The notes under the pieces are model-generated. The model was not told the DNA's origin. It ran no database searches and saw only the letters and a list, made by a program, of their open reading frames with translations. A program made the translations under genes and the position numbers. From the NCBI GenBank assembly GCA_028704415.1, contig JAQWFM010000004.1:1-64000 (forward strand): a stretch of 64,000 nucleotides of DNA, given 5' to 3'. Within the stretch, counting starts at the first letter, position 1. Each line of letters starts with the position of its first letter. Below are positions 48,537 through 57,595 of the stretch, piece after piece. The DNA is from Oscillospiraceae bacterium (GTDB taxonomy: Bacteria; Bacillota; Clostridia; Saccharofermentanales; Fastidiosipilaceae).

Positions 48537-49402
48537 AGGTCAATGCCCAAAACTTGCTTGACCAGCAGGCCAATTCCAAAAGAAATACAGGCCACCCCCA
48601 GGCTGATCCCCACCATGGTGAGGAAGTTTTTCCGGAAGGGGCGGCCCTTAGCTACCGAAATGTAATAGTTGAAGGCGGCAATAATGAGTACGGCTAAAAG
48701 CAAAGTCAGGCACAAAGCTCCCAGATAAGCCGGAGCCGGCATTAGCAGAAACGGCAGGATCAAAATAGCCACAGTCAACAGATAGGCCGCCCCAGTGTAA
48801 AGGGCAGAACGCCTGGCATTTTTGTTGCCGGCTTCACGGGAAGACAGATAGCCTGAGGCGGTCATAGATAAGGTAGCGGATACACCGGTGATTAAGCCTG
48901 CCATAGCAATGACCTGGGTATTTTGCATGGCTAAGGTGTAACCGGCTAAGGCGCCGGTCAATTCAACCAGCGCGTCATTCATGCCCAAAACCATATCACC
49001 CACATAGTGCAGCCGCTCTTCATCCAGGATACTGATCAGCTTTTGTTCATGCTGTTCTTCCTCAGCTATAATTTGCTTTAGCTCGGGAAAGGTCTCCAGA
49101 TTAGCCTGGTAACAGGCAATCGTCTTATCCTCTCCTCCCTCCAGCCATTTAAGGGCAAAGGTGTAACCTAACACCCGCGCCAGCAGCCGATAACAGGTCA
49201 TTTTAAACCGGTTAAGCTGAATGGAGGAGCCGGTATGGGCTGCAAATACAGCCGCGTGCCGCTCCTCCTCCGCCGCAATTGCCAGCAGCGTGGCCCGATC
49301 TTGCTTGTGCTTGACTTGCCCGGCTACCGCCCGGTACAGGGCGGCGCCTTCCGCTTCAGCCCGCTGAATTTTGACCCAGTCTTTCCTATTGGTTTGCCGC
49401 AT
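48533..49402 (-). CDS. Ferritin-like diiron domain fused to VIT1/CCC1 transporter domain (MbfA-like)
   Basis: N-terminal AIAAEEERHAAVF / IIAEEEQHEQKLISIL; VIT1 core GDMVLGMNDALVELTGALAGYTLA...GLITGVSATLSMTASGYLSSR. Confidence 0.88.
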   Translation of the reverse strand: MRQTNRKDWVKIQRAEAEGAALYRAVAGQVKHKQDRATLLAIAAEEERHAAVFAAHTGSSIQLNRFKMTCYRLLARVLGYTFALKWLEGGEDKTIACYQANLETFPELKQIIAEEEQHEQKLISILDEERLHYVGDMVLGMNDALVELTGALAGYTLAMQNTQVIAMAGLITGVSATLSMTASGYLSSREAGNKNARRSALYTGAAYLLTVAILILPFLLMPAPAYLGALCLTLLLAVLIIAAFNYYISVAKGRPFRKNFLTMVGISLGVACISFGIGLLVKQVLGIDL

Positions 49403-49414
49403 ATCAGTCCATCC

Positions 49415-51853
49415 TTACAAGCGCAGACTAAAACTCCCCCACTCTTCAGTACTTGCGGTCAAAATGACCGGCGCTGAGCTTGGAGACTCAGTAGCGGTAC
49501 AGCTGACATAGGCTATCAGGTGACCGCCAAAGCTGCTGCGATATTGTGCCTGATAATCAGTATAGTCGGCCAAATCGCCATTTTCCAGTCCCAACAGCTT
49601 GCCAGGACCCGCAACACTGACGTGCACGCGGACCCGGCCTTCGGTCACTGGATTACCCAGCGCATCGCAAACCTGAACTTCCACTTGACAAATACCGTCA
49701 GACATAGCTGCTGATGGGCTTAGCGCCGTCTCCGGCTGCCACTTGGTCAGCTTCAGGCCAACCGCCGGACCACTGGTTTCCAGACGGTCAATCACCACAG
49801 CGGTATTTGAATCCTTAGCAAAAGCAGCGGCCTCCAGCGTGCCGGCCTGATAGTCTAACACCCAGGCAAGATACCCGATCTTGGGATCTGGCTTTGCAAG
49901 AGCCTCTAATTTGCGGCCATTTAGCGTCAGGCTAAGCTGAGACTGATTGGTAAAAGCATAGACCAGTACCTTTTGGCCGGGGCGGTAATTCCAACTGCGA
50001 CGGGGGCGGTAATCATGGGTGATGATTTCAGGGATCTGCTCCTCTGTAGCATCCCAGGCTCTGGTTAACAAGTGGAGCACCGGTTCTTTAGCCCAAAGGC
50101 TGTGCCTGAAATAGGCCGCGCCCTTTTTAAAGCCGGCCAGGGTCAGGAGACCCGCAGCGGAGCCATGCACCGGCCAACCGGGAGCTTCGCCCAGATAATC
50201 AATCCCGGTCCATAAAAACTGCCCCGCAACGTAGGGGCGCTGCTGATCAGCCTGCCAGGCTTCATAGCTGTGAGCGTTCTCACTGCCCACAAATGTTTTG
50301 TCCGGAAACCGCTGGTGATCCTGGTCATAAAACTGTTCTTTATAGTTATAACCTACTAAGCTGAAGGGCTCCAGGAAACCAACCTGGCTGGACAGCTCCG
50401 GGAAGGCGGCGGCAATGGTAGCCGGGCGGTAAGGATCCTCTTGCTGCACCAGCCTGGCCAGGTCGCTGGCTAAGGCTGCCAGGCGGCTGGCATTGGGGCG
50501 GTCCGGATTATACTGCCGTTCGGCTTCAGGTTTATTGGCATCATTGTTACCGGTCATACTCTGGAATTCCGGGTGGCAATAGGGATCATTAGGATAATCA
50601 ATTTCATTTCCCACGCTCCAGGCAATGACACTGGGGTGATTGCGGTCCCGCCGCACCCAGTCACGCACATCCCGGGCATGCCAGTCCGGATAAGCTTCAT
50701 AATAGCCCTGATGTTTAGGCGGATAGACATTATGTCCGGTGGACCATTTGTTTTTAGGGCCTTCCCATTCATCAAAGATTTCATCCATCACCAGGAAGCC
50801 CAGGCGGTCACACAATTCATAGAGTTGGGGCAGATGCGGATTGTGGCTCATCCGGATCGCGTTGCAGCCCAGGCTTTTCAAAGTTTCCAACCGGCGCAGC
50901 CAGACAGAGGGGTAGACTGCCGCCCCCAGACAGCCGGCATCGTGATGAACACAAACACCTTTTAACTTAGTGGGGTGACCGTTTAGCAGCAGGCCGCGGT
51001 CCGGACTAAACTCAAGGGTGCTTAAGCCTACCGTCAGCTGGGTTTGGCTTTGGAAGTCCGGGCTTTTAAGCTCCAGCGTCAAATCATACAGCCAGGGCGT
51101 TTGCGGCTGCCACAGCAGCGGCGCCTGCACGTCGCCCTTCAGGGTGATGGTCCTGGTTTCGCCGGCTGCCAGGGTAAACGAGCTCGTCACGGCTGAGCTG
51201 GCCCCGGTTTCAGGGCCGTCAGGCTGAGCTCCCCTGGGCTCGGGCTTAAGTAACGTATTCAGGCTGCAGGCCTGCTCCTGCTGGCTGAGATTGGCGACTT
51301 CGGCCTGAATGACATATTCAGCCTTAGCCGCGGAGACCTTTGTGCAGTGAAAATAGACGCCGTCATGTACCAGCTGCAGCAGGGGGCGAAGCAGAAGTTT
51401 GACCGGACGGTAAATCCCGGAACCGGTAAACCAGCGGGAATCCGCTATATCCTGATGATCAACCCGGACGCTGATCTCCAGGCTGCAGCCGGGGTCCACA
51501 AACGGCGAGATGTCATAGTACTGCGGGATATAGCCGTTGGGCCGCTGGCCCAGATAATAGCTGTTAACCCAGATCTGCGCGTTTTTGTAAATGCCCTCAA
51601 ATAGCAGACTGCAGCTTTGGGTTTTGGGATCAAAGTCCGGGCCGGGATTCAGCGTCAGGCGATACCAGCCGATACCGCCTTCAAGATAGCCGGTACCGCT
51701 GGAGCAGCTGCGGGAGAAGGGTTGGGTAACCGACCAATCGTGCGGCAGATCCACTTGCTCCCAGCTTTCATCCTTATACCATTTTTGCCAGGCGTCCGGG
51801 CAGTCACCTAAGTGAAAGCGCCAGCCTGAATTCAGATATTGTTCAGTTTCCAT
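49415..51853 (-). CDS. Glycoside hydrolase family 2 (beta-galactosidase/glucuronidase-like)
   Basis: WRFHLGD...DLPHDWSV, GVCVHHDAGCLGAAVY, NAIRMSHNPHLPQLYELCDRLGFLVMDEIFDEW, HPSVIAWSVGNEIDYP; start placed at METEQYLN. Confidence 0.93.
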   Translation of the reverse strand: METEQYLNSGWRFHLGDCPDAWQKWYKDESWEQVDLPHDWSVTQPFSRSCSSGTGYLEGGIGWYRLTLNPGPDFDPKTQSCSLLFEGIYKNAQIWVNSYYLGQRPNGYIPQYYDISPFVDPGCSLEISVRVDHQDIADSRWFTGSGIYRPVKLLLRPLLQLVHDGVYFHCTKVSAAKAEYVIQAEVANLSQQEQACSLNTLLKPEPRGAQPDGPETGASSAVTSSFTLAAGETRTITLKGDVQAPLLWQPQTPWLYDLTLELKSPDFQSQTQLTVGLSTLEFSPDRGLLLNGHPTKLKGVCVHHDAGCLGAAVYPSVWLRRLETLKSLGCNAIRMSHNPHLPQLYELCDRLGFLVMDEIFDEWEGPKNKWSTGHNVYPPKHQGYYEAYPDWHARDVRDWVRRDRNHPSVIAWSVGNEIDYPNDPYCHPEFQSMTGNNDANKPEAERQYNPDRPNASRLAALASDLARLVQQEDPYRPATIAAAFPELSSQVGFLEPFSLVGYNYKEQFYDQDHQRFPDKTFVGSENAHSYEAWQADQQRPYVAGQFLWTGIDYLGEAPGWPVHGSAAGLLTLAGFKKGAAYFRHSLWAKEPVLHLLTRAWDATEEQIPEIITHDYRPRRSWNYRPGQKVLVYAFTNQSQLSLTLNGRKLEALAKPDPKIGYLAWVLDYQAGTLEAAAFAKDSNTAVVIDRLETSGPAVGLKLTKWQPETALSPSAAMSDGICQVEVQVCDALGNPVTEGRVRVHVSVAGPGKLLGLENGDLADYTDYQAQYRSSFGGHLIAYVSCTATESPSSAPVILTASTEEWGSFSLRL

Positions 51854-51962
51854 CTTTCTATCCTTAATTATCATAAATGCCCGGCACCAAAGCTTGATGC
51901 CTGGCACTTTCTTGCCGGCAGACCATTATATTCAGCTGCCGCAAGTTGAACCTTTTAACCGG

Positions 51963-53600
51963 TTAACCTTCTGAGGCTTTCAGCTCATCCAGCTGCTTTT
52001 GGACCTCTGCCAGTACTGTATCATAGCCGGCTGAAGTCAGTGCCGCACGGAACTCTGCTACCGCAGCCTCCGGGTCTTCAAACTTGCCGTAAGCCAAAGA
52101 CGGGATGTACTGGTTGTAAACTTCGGTTAAGGCAGCAATTTCGGTCTGCACATTGGTGGCGTCAAAAGCGAATTTGGTCAGCGCGTAGTCGTGAGCTTTG
52201 CTGTCCAGTTCTTCATAAAGCTCCGCGGCTCCGTCGTAATTGCTGACCGGGGTCAGTTCATACTCATCCATACGGCCATACCAGAAGTTAGTATCCAGCG
52301 CATCCGTGGTGGCATCATAACCTTCCGGCCGGTCCAGTTCACCGTCATCGGTGACGACGTAATCTTCGCCCTCGATCCCGTAGTTGTGCAAGCGATACAG
52401 TGTTTCATCATTACGCAGCAGATCATACAGCATAAGCGCGCGCTCCGGATTAGCGGAAGAAGCGGCTACGGCCATAGCGCCATGGGTCTTGAGGTCGCGG
52501 GTCACGTTGTTGTTGTCTTCACCCCAGTAAAAATACTGCAGGTCAGAACCGGGCTGCTTTTCATCCATGATCGGGCGGGTGGTGGTGACATAGGTCTGAG
52601 TGTGGTGCTGATCCGCACCGGACGTACCCGCATACATCCCGTCCCGGGAATCGCCGGTATAGTTCAGTACATCTTCCCGCCAGTAACCGGCATCGCTCCA
52701 TTCTTTAAAGAGCTTGGCCGCTTCTACCAGGGTATCACCCTCCATATACGGTGACGTTACCGTATAGGGATCGTCGTTATTGTAGGTAAAAATGGCGGGA
52801 TCTACACCCAGGATCGTGGTGATCTCCAGGTTGGAGCCCAGGTAACCGCCCAGCAGGCCGCCGGTGTTGTTGGCGCCGCTGACATCCCAGGGAATGACGC
52901 CTTCTTTATTATCCACAATATACTGGAAGTACTCACCCAATTCTTCAAAATTGCTGACATCTTCCAGCCCGGCCTCTGCCGCCCAGTCCCCACGATAATA
53001 GATACCGTGATTGGTCCATTGGGTATACTGGTCTTCCGGGATAAACCAGATGCTGCCATCCAGCGTGCACAAATCCCAGTCTTCGCCGACGGCTTCATAG
53101 GTAGAAGGCGCATAGGCCTGCAGCATGGTATCATCCAAAGGCAGGAAAGCCCCTTTTTGCACTAACTGCCAGGCATAGAGCCAGTCTGTAGCCGTGCCGA
53201 CCAGGTCAATAGACCCGTCCCCGCTGGCCAGGGTCAGCTGATAATTTGTCTGCCAGTCCGTCCATTCAATGTACTGCAGTTGCAGTTCGGCGTTGATTTT
53301 TTCCTTGTAGATTTCGTTCTCAGCGGCAAGGGCTGCTTCCATGCGGCCGTTGCTGGGTTTGTTGCCCAGCACCAGCATGGTGATGGTCACAAATTTTGAG
53401 GTATCCACGTTGGCCGCAGTCATGTCACCTGAGGTTTCAGTACCGGCAGCGCTGCCGTCTCCCTCAGTCGCGGCTGTAGTCGCTTGGGTGGTAGTAGTAG
53501 TTGAACCGCCGCCGCAGGCAGCCAGGGGCAGTAGCATAGCCGCAGCCAAGCCCATGGTCAGAAGTCTCCTTTTCATTCTGAGCATTTGTTTATCCTCCAT
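51963..53600 (-). CDS. Extracellular solute-binding lipoprotein (sugar ABC transporter, LplA-like)
   Basis: Signal/lipobox LLPLAACGGG; next to two LplB/LplC-type permeases. Confidence 0.9.
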   Translation of the reverse strand: MEDKQMLRMKRRLLTMGLAAAMLLPLAACGGGSTTTTTQATTAATEGDGSAAGTETSGDMTAANVDTSKFVTITMLVLGNKPSNGRMEAALAAENEIYKEKINAELQLQYIEWTDWQTNYQLTLASGDGSIDLVGTATDWLYAWQLVQKGAFLPLDDTMLQAYAPSTYEAVGEDWDLCTLDGSIWFIPEDQYTQWTNHGIYYRGDWAAEAGLEDVSNFEELGEYFQYIVDNKEGVIPWDVSGANNTGGLLGGYLGSNLEITTILGVDPAIFTYNNDDPYTVTSPYMEGDTLVEAAKLFKEWSDAGYWREDVLNYTGDSRDGMYAGTSGADQHHTQTYVTTTRPIMDEKQPGSDLQYFYWGEDNNNVTRDLKTHGAMAVAASSANPERALMLYDLLRNDETLYRLHNYGIEGEDYVVTDDGELDRPEGYDATTDALDTNFWYGRMDEYELTPVSNYDGAAELYEELDSKAHDYALTKFAFDATNVQTEIAALTEVYNQYIPSLAYGKFEDPEAAVAEFRAALTSAGYDTVLAEVQKQLDELKASEG

Positions 53601-53684
53601 ATATTATTGACACTCAGCGCGATCGGGGATCACGCAGGAATCCATGATTATTGCCGGCGGTGCTGCTCCGGCGTTTGAGCTAAT

Positions 53685-54569
53685 TCAGCCTTTAACCGCA
53701 CCAATCGTCATGCCAGAAATAAAGTATTTTTGTACAAACGGATACAAGAATACGATAGGACCGGTGGCCAGCACTGCCGTAGCCATTTTCAGGGTATTGG
53801 AAGGCAGATTGCCAACCGTAACCTGAGCGCCGGCGGTGGATTGTTTAAGGTAGTTGGCCATATTGATAATCCGATAAAGAAAGTATTGCAGCGGATAGTA
53901 GCTTTTATTGGAAAGATATAACATGGCGTTATACCATTCATTCCAATAGGAAAGCGCCAGGAATAAGCCAACGGTAGCCAGGGCAGGTTTTAAAGTGGGC
54001 AGGATCAGTGACACAAAGATTCTGAAATCACCCGCGCCGTCTATTTTGCCCGATTCAGTTATTTCAAAAGGGATGGATTTAATAAAATTCTTCATCAAAA
54101 AAATCAGCCAGGGCGACATCAGCAACGGCAGGAAAACGGCCAGGTAATTGTCTTTCAGGTGCAGGTATTTTGTCATCCACAGGTAGGTTGGCGCCAGGCC
54201 GCCTGAAAACAGGGTGGTAAAATAGATGAAAAATGAGATCTTATTGCGTAGGAAGAAATCCCGCCGCTGTAAGGCGTAGCCGGTCATAGAGATCAGGAAC
54301 AGCCCGATAGAGGTGCCGCAAACCGTCAGGATAATGGTCAGTGCGTAGGAGCCCAAGAGCAACTTGGGGCTGGAGAAAGCTAATTTATATGCTTCAGTGG
54401 AAAACTGCCGCGGCAGGATCCACAAGCCTTTGGTGATAATCACTTCTTCTGATGAGAAGGAACCTGACACCATCATCAAAAACGGGATCAGACAAAAGAT
54501 AGCAAAAAGGCCGATAAAAATATAGGAAATGGTTTTGATGGCCACCATAGATGAATCATGTTGTTTCAT
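53685..54569 (-). CDS. Carbohydrate ABC transporter permease (LplC/MalG-like)
   Basis: LPLLMSPWLIFLMKNFIKSIPFEITESGKIDGAGDFRIFVSLILPTLKPALATVGLF (EAA-type loop). Confidence 0.93.
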   Translation of the reverse strand: MKQHDSSMVAIKTISYIFIGLFAIFCLIPFLMMVSGSFSSEEVIITKGLWILPRQFSTEAYKLAFSSPKLLLGSYALTIILTVCGTSIGLFLISMTGYALQRRDFFLRNKISFFIYFTTLFSGGLAPTYLWMTKYLHLKDNYLAVFLPLLMSPWLIFLMKNFIKSIPFEITESGKIDGAGDFRIFVSLILPTLKPALATVGLFLALSYWNEWYNAMLYLSNKSYYPLQYFLYRIINMANYLKQSTAGAQVTVGNLPSNTLKMATAVLATGPIVFLYPFVQKYFISGMTIGAVKG

Positions 54570-54580
54570 ACGAACCTCCC

Positions 54581-55543
54581 TTAAAACAATGCGTATTCCG
54601 GATCTATTTTTCTGACGACCGCGTTAGCTATATTGACAATAATGAAGCCAAAAATGGATTGGTATAAGCCGGCGGCAGTGGAATAAGGAAAGTTAAATTG
54701 GTTAATTAGTGTCCGGTAGACATACAGTTCAATGATGTCGGTCATAGGCTGCAGATTGGCATTGGCGGTGCCCACAATATTATAGAACAAGCCAAAGTTA
54801 CCCTTCATAATCCCGCCTAAGCTGAAGAGAATCAGGATGATGGCTGTAGATTTCAAGCTAGGCAATAGAATATAACGGATGACCTGAGCGCCATTAGCGC
54901 CGTCAATCCGGGCGGCTTCAATCAGGGACTGGTCAATGCCGCACAGCGCCGCAAAGTAAACAATCGACCCGTAGCCGGTAGACTGCCACAAATTAGCCAC
55001 TATAATGATGACCGGCCAAACGCCCGCTTTACTGTAAAAAGATATTGGGTCTTGTCCCAGATTTTTAAGCACGCCGTTGATAAAGCCATAGTCATAATTG
55101 AATAAGGCGTAAACCATAAAGCCCACCAGGACTGCTGAAATGAAATAAGGCAGAAACAGCAGGGTTTGCGATACCTTACGGAAAGTTTTGGACAAAATAC
55201 TGTTAAGCATCAAGGCAATGATGACCTGCAAAGCATTGCCCAAAAAGATAAAAGCCAAATTATACAGAACGGTATTGCGGGTTAATTGCCAAAGTTTACC
55301 AGAGTTAAAGAGGAATTCAAAATTCTTAAAGCCAACAAAGCGGCTGCCAAAAATTCCCTTATTGTAGTTAAAATCTGTAAAAGCGATATATGCGCCCGGC
55401 ATGGGAATGTAATTGAACACAATAAAGAATATAATTGCCGGCATGCACATCAAAATCAGGGTGCGGTTGCGGAGCAGTTTGGTGCCCAGTGTCACTTTAT
55501 GCACATTAAGCTGCAGCGTCACAGTCTTTGTTTTGGTTCTCAT
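54581..55543 (-). CDS. Sugar ABC transporter permease (LplB-like)
   Basis: YIPMPGAYIAFTDFNYNKGIFGSRFVGFKNFEF, ALCGIDQSLIEAARIDGANGAQVIRYILLPSLKSTAIILI. Confidence 0.93.
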   Translation of the reverse strand: MRTKTKTVTLQLNVHKVTLGTKLLRNRTLILMCMPAIIFFIVFNYIPMPGAYIAFTDFNYNKGIFGSRFVGFKNFEFLFNSGKLWQLTRNTVLYNLAFIFLGNALQVIIALMLNSILSKTFRKVSQTLLFLPYFISAVLVGFMVYALFNYDYGFINGVLKNLGQDPISFYSKAGVWPVIIIVANLWQSTGYGSIVYFAALCGIDQSLIEAARIDGANGAQVIRYILLPSLKSTAIILILFSLGGIMKGNFGLFYNIVGTANANLQPMTDIIELYVYRTLINQFNFPYSTAAGLYQSIFGFIIVNIANAVVRKIDPEYALF

Positions 55544-55579
55544 TCACATTAATCCCCTTCCCGGTCTTAACTCTGGCGA

Positions 55580-55593
55580 TGAAATCGGTTTCA
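55580..55593. promoter_or_regulatory. Candidate LacI-family operator 1
   Basis: TGAAATCGGTTTCA, near-palindrome ahead of the permease gene. Confidence 0.55.
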
Positions 55594-55692
55594 AGGCAAG
55601 CTAAAAAATAAAAGACAACTGTTTGGATAAAATAGCCTGGCTCACTGGCTCAATTTTAACTTGCTCAATCACCAGTTTGATCATTTAGCAAA

Positions 55693-55706
55693 TGATATCG
55701 GTTTCA
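55693..55706. promoter_or_regulatory. Candidate LacI-family operator 2
   Basis: TGATATCGGTTTCA, same core as operator 1, 113 bp away. Confidence 0.55.
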
Positions 55707-55866
55707 TCATTTGTTTTTAGTGTACTTTTACTATATTCATTGCTTTGCCGGCTGTCAATAGATGTTTCTGAACAAATGAGAGTAGGGCGTTTTGTGCATT
55801 ATGCTATGTTTACAGATCCATATTTATCGATATAGTCAGCACCTATCCAATGCACAAGGGATTTAA

Positions 55867-56913
55867 TTAAGGTGTGCGGTCACTGGCCGCGGCGGTGGAC
55901 TGACGAATTACCATTTGGGGAATCAGGTACTGTAAGTGTGGAGGATTTTGATCTTGAGCCGCCGCCAAAGCCAAGCTGATCAGCTGTTCGCCAAAAGCAG
56001 GATAGTCATAATCCATACTGGTCAAGCCCGGTTCTGCCAGCCTGGCCAGGTAGGTATTATCAAAACCCATGACGGACATGTCCTGAGGGATCCGCATGCC
56101 GTGATCTCTTAAGGCTTTATATACCCCCAGCGCTACAAAATCATTGACACAGACACAGGCCGTAGGCGGCTGCGGCATATATGCCCACAATTTAGTAAAG
56201 GCTTGATATCCGCCAGTCTCATCATAGTTGCTGTCTATGATATATTCTGGACAAACATACAGGTGATGCGCCTTGGCAAAACGAATAAAAGACTGGCGCA
56301 TGATCCAAGTTGAGCTGACATCCCAGCGGCCGCCTAAAAAGGCGATGCGCTGGTGCCCCAGTGCCATCAAATACTCCAGCGCAATCGCCAGGCTGCGCCG
56401 CTGATCTAAATTAATCCGCCAACAGTTTTCAACCCCATCCAGCTTACCGGTAGTAATAAACGGAATCCTTTGGCTGATGCGGCGGACCCGGTTGACATAA
56501 TCCGGATCACTGCAGCGGTCGTCCACCCGGCTGCCAATTTGAATAATAGCGTCCACCCTTTGTGCGTAAAGGTTTTCCAGACTGCGGTTTTCCAATTGTT
56601 TGTCATCCAGGAGATTACACAAAACCAGCGTATAACCCCGCCGCTGGGCGGCCAGCTCACACTCCACCACGACGGAGGCGTAAAACGGATTGCGGATGTC
56701 TGCCACCATCATGCCAATGATGTGCGTCCTGGTATCAATTAAACTACGCGCGGCAGCGTTAGGTTGAAAATGGTATTTTTTAATCACCTGTTCAACCACG
56801 GTCTTTTTGGCCGGGCTGACGCGCGCGCTATGGGTCAGCACCCGGGAAACCGTGGCGGGGGAAACACCAGCTTCCTTGGCGATTTCATAAATGGTTATGT
56901 CATCTTTGGCCAT
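55867..56913 (-). CDS. LacI-family transcriptional regulator
   Basis: TIYEIAKEAGVSPATVSRVLTHSARVSPAKKTVVEQVIKKYHFQPNAAARSL...IGMMVADIRNPFYASVV. Confidence 0.95.
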   Translation of the reverse strand: MAKDDITIYEIAKEAGVSPATVSRVLTHSARVSPAKKTVVEQVIKKYHFQPNAAARSLIDTRTHIIGMMVADIRNPFYASVVVECELAAQRRGYTLVLCNLLDDKQLENRSLENLYAQRVDAIIQIGSRVDDRCSDPDYVNRVRRISQRIPFITTGKLDGVENCWRINLDQRRSLAIALEYLMALGHQRIAFLGGRWDVSSTWIMRQSFIRFAKAHHLYVCPEYIIDSNYDETGGYQAFTKLWAYMPQPPTACVCVNDFVALGVYKALRDHGMRIPQDMSVMGFDNTYLARLAEPGLTSMDYDYPAFGEQLISLALAAAQDQNPPHLQYLIPQMVIRQSTAAASDRTP

Positions 56914-56924
56914 CCTGTATCCCT

Positions 56925-57584
56925 TCAGCTTTCCCGTGATTTCAAGACCACTAATTCGTCATCCTGCAGCAGCTGCGTATCCGGACTGAGGTTTGCCAAT
57001 ACGGCGCCCCCCCGGATAACGGCCAGAATATTCATGCCTTCCCGTTGTCGTAGTTTCAGCTTAACCAGGCTTTGGCCTATCCATTCCGGCAGTACTTTAG
57101 TTTCGATAATATCATAGGCGTCAGAGCGATGAACCGCTGCCATCAGGCCATTCGATACCAGGCCGTAGGCTAACTGCTCCCCCATTTCAAACTCCGGCAT
57201 CACCACCCGGTCAGTCCCGATAGACGTCAGAATAAATTTTTGGCGGCTGCCGTTGGCTTTGGCAATGACATAACGCACGCCCAGTTCCTTTAGAATCAGA
57301 ACTGTTTCACACGAGGCTTCAAAATCAGAGCTGAAAGCAATGATGACCACATCAAAAGCCTGAATGCCCAGGCGGTCCAGCACAGCCTTGTCCGAAGCGT
57401 CAGCCCGCACAACATGGGTGGTGAAGCTGACGGCTTCTCGCACCAGGTTTTCATCCTGATCACAAGCTAAAACAGTATAACCGTTGGCAAAAAGGGTTTC
57501 GGCCACACTCCGGCCAAACTTACCCAAGCCCAATACTGCAAACTGGGTCTGACGGTTAACGTTTATCTCCTGAGGCCAATTCAT
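56925..57584 (-). CDS. ktrA: K+ uptake regulatory subunit, TrkA/KtrA family (RCK)
   Basis: QFAVLGLGKFGRSVAETLFANGYTVLACDQDENLV; TrkA-C-like C-terminus. Confidence 0.93.
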   Translation of the reverse strand: MNWPQEINVNRQTQFAVLGLGKFGRSVAETLFANGYTVLACDQDENLVREAVSFTTHVVRADASDKAVLDRLGIQAFDVVIIAFSSDFEASCETVLILKELGVRYVIAKANGSRQKFILTSIGTDRVVMPEFEMGEQLAYGLVSNGLMAAVHRSDAYDIIETKVLPEWIGQSLVKLKLRQREGMNILAVIRGGAVLANLSPDTQLLQDDELVVLKSRES

Positions 57585-57595
57585 AGCTGATCCTC

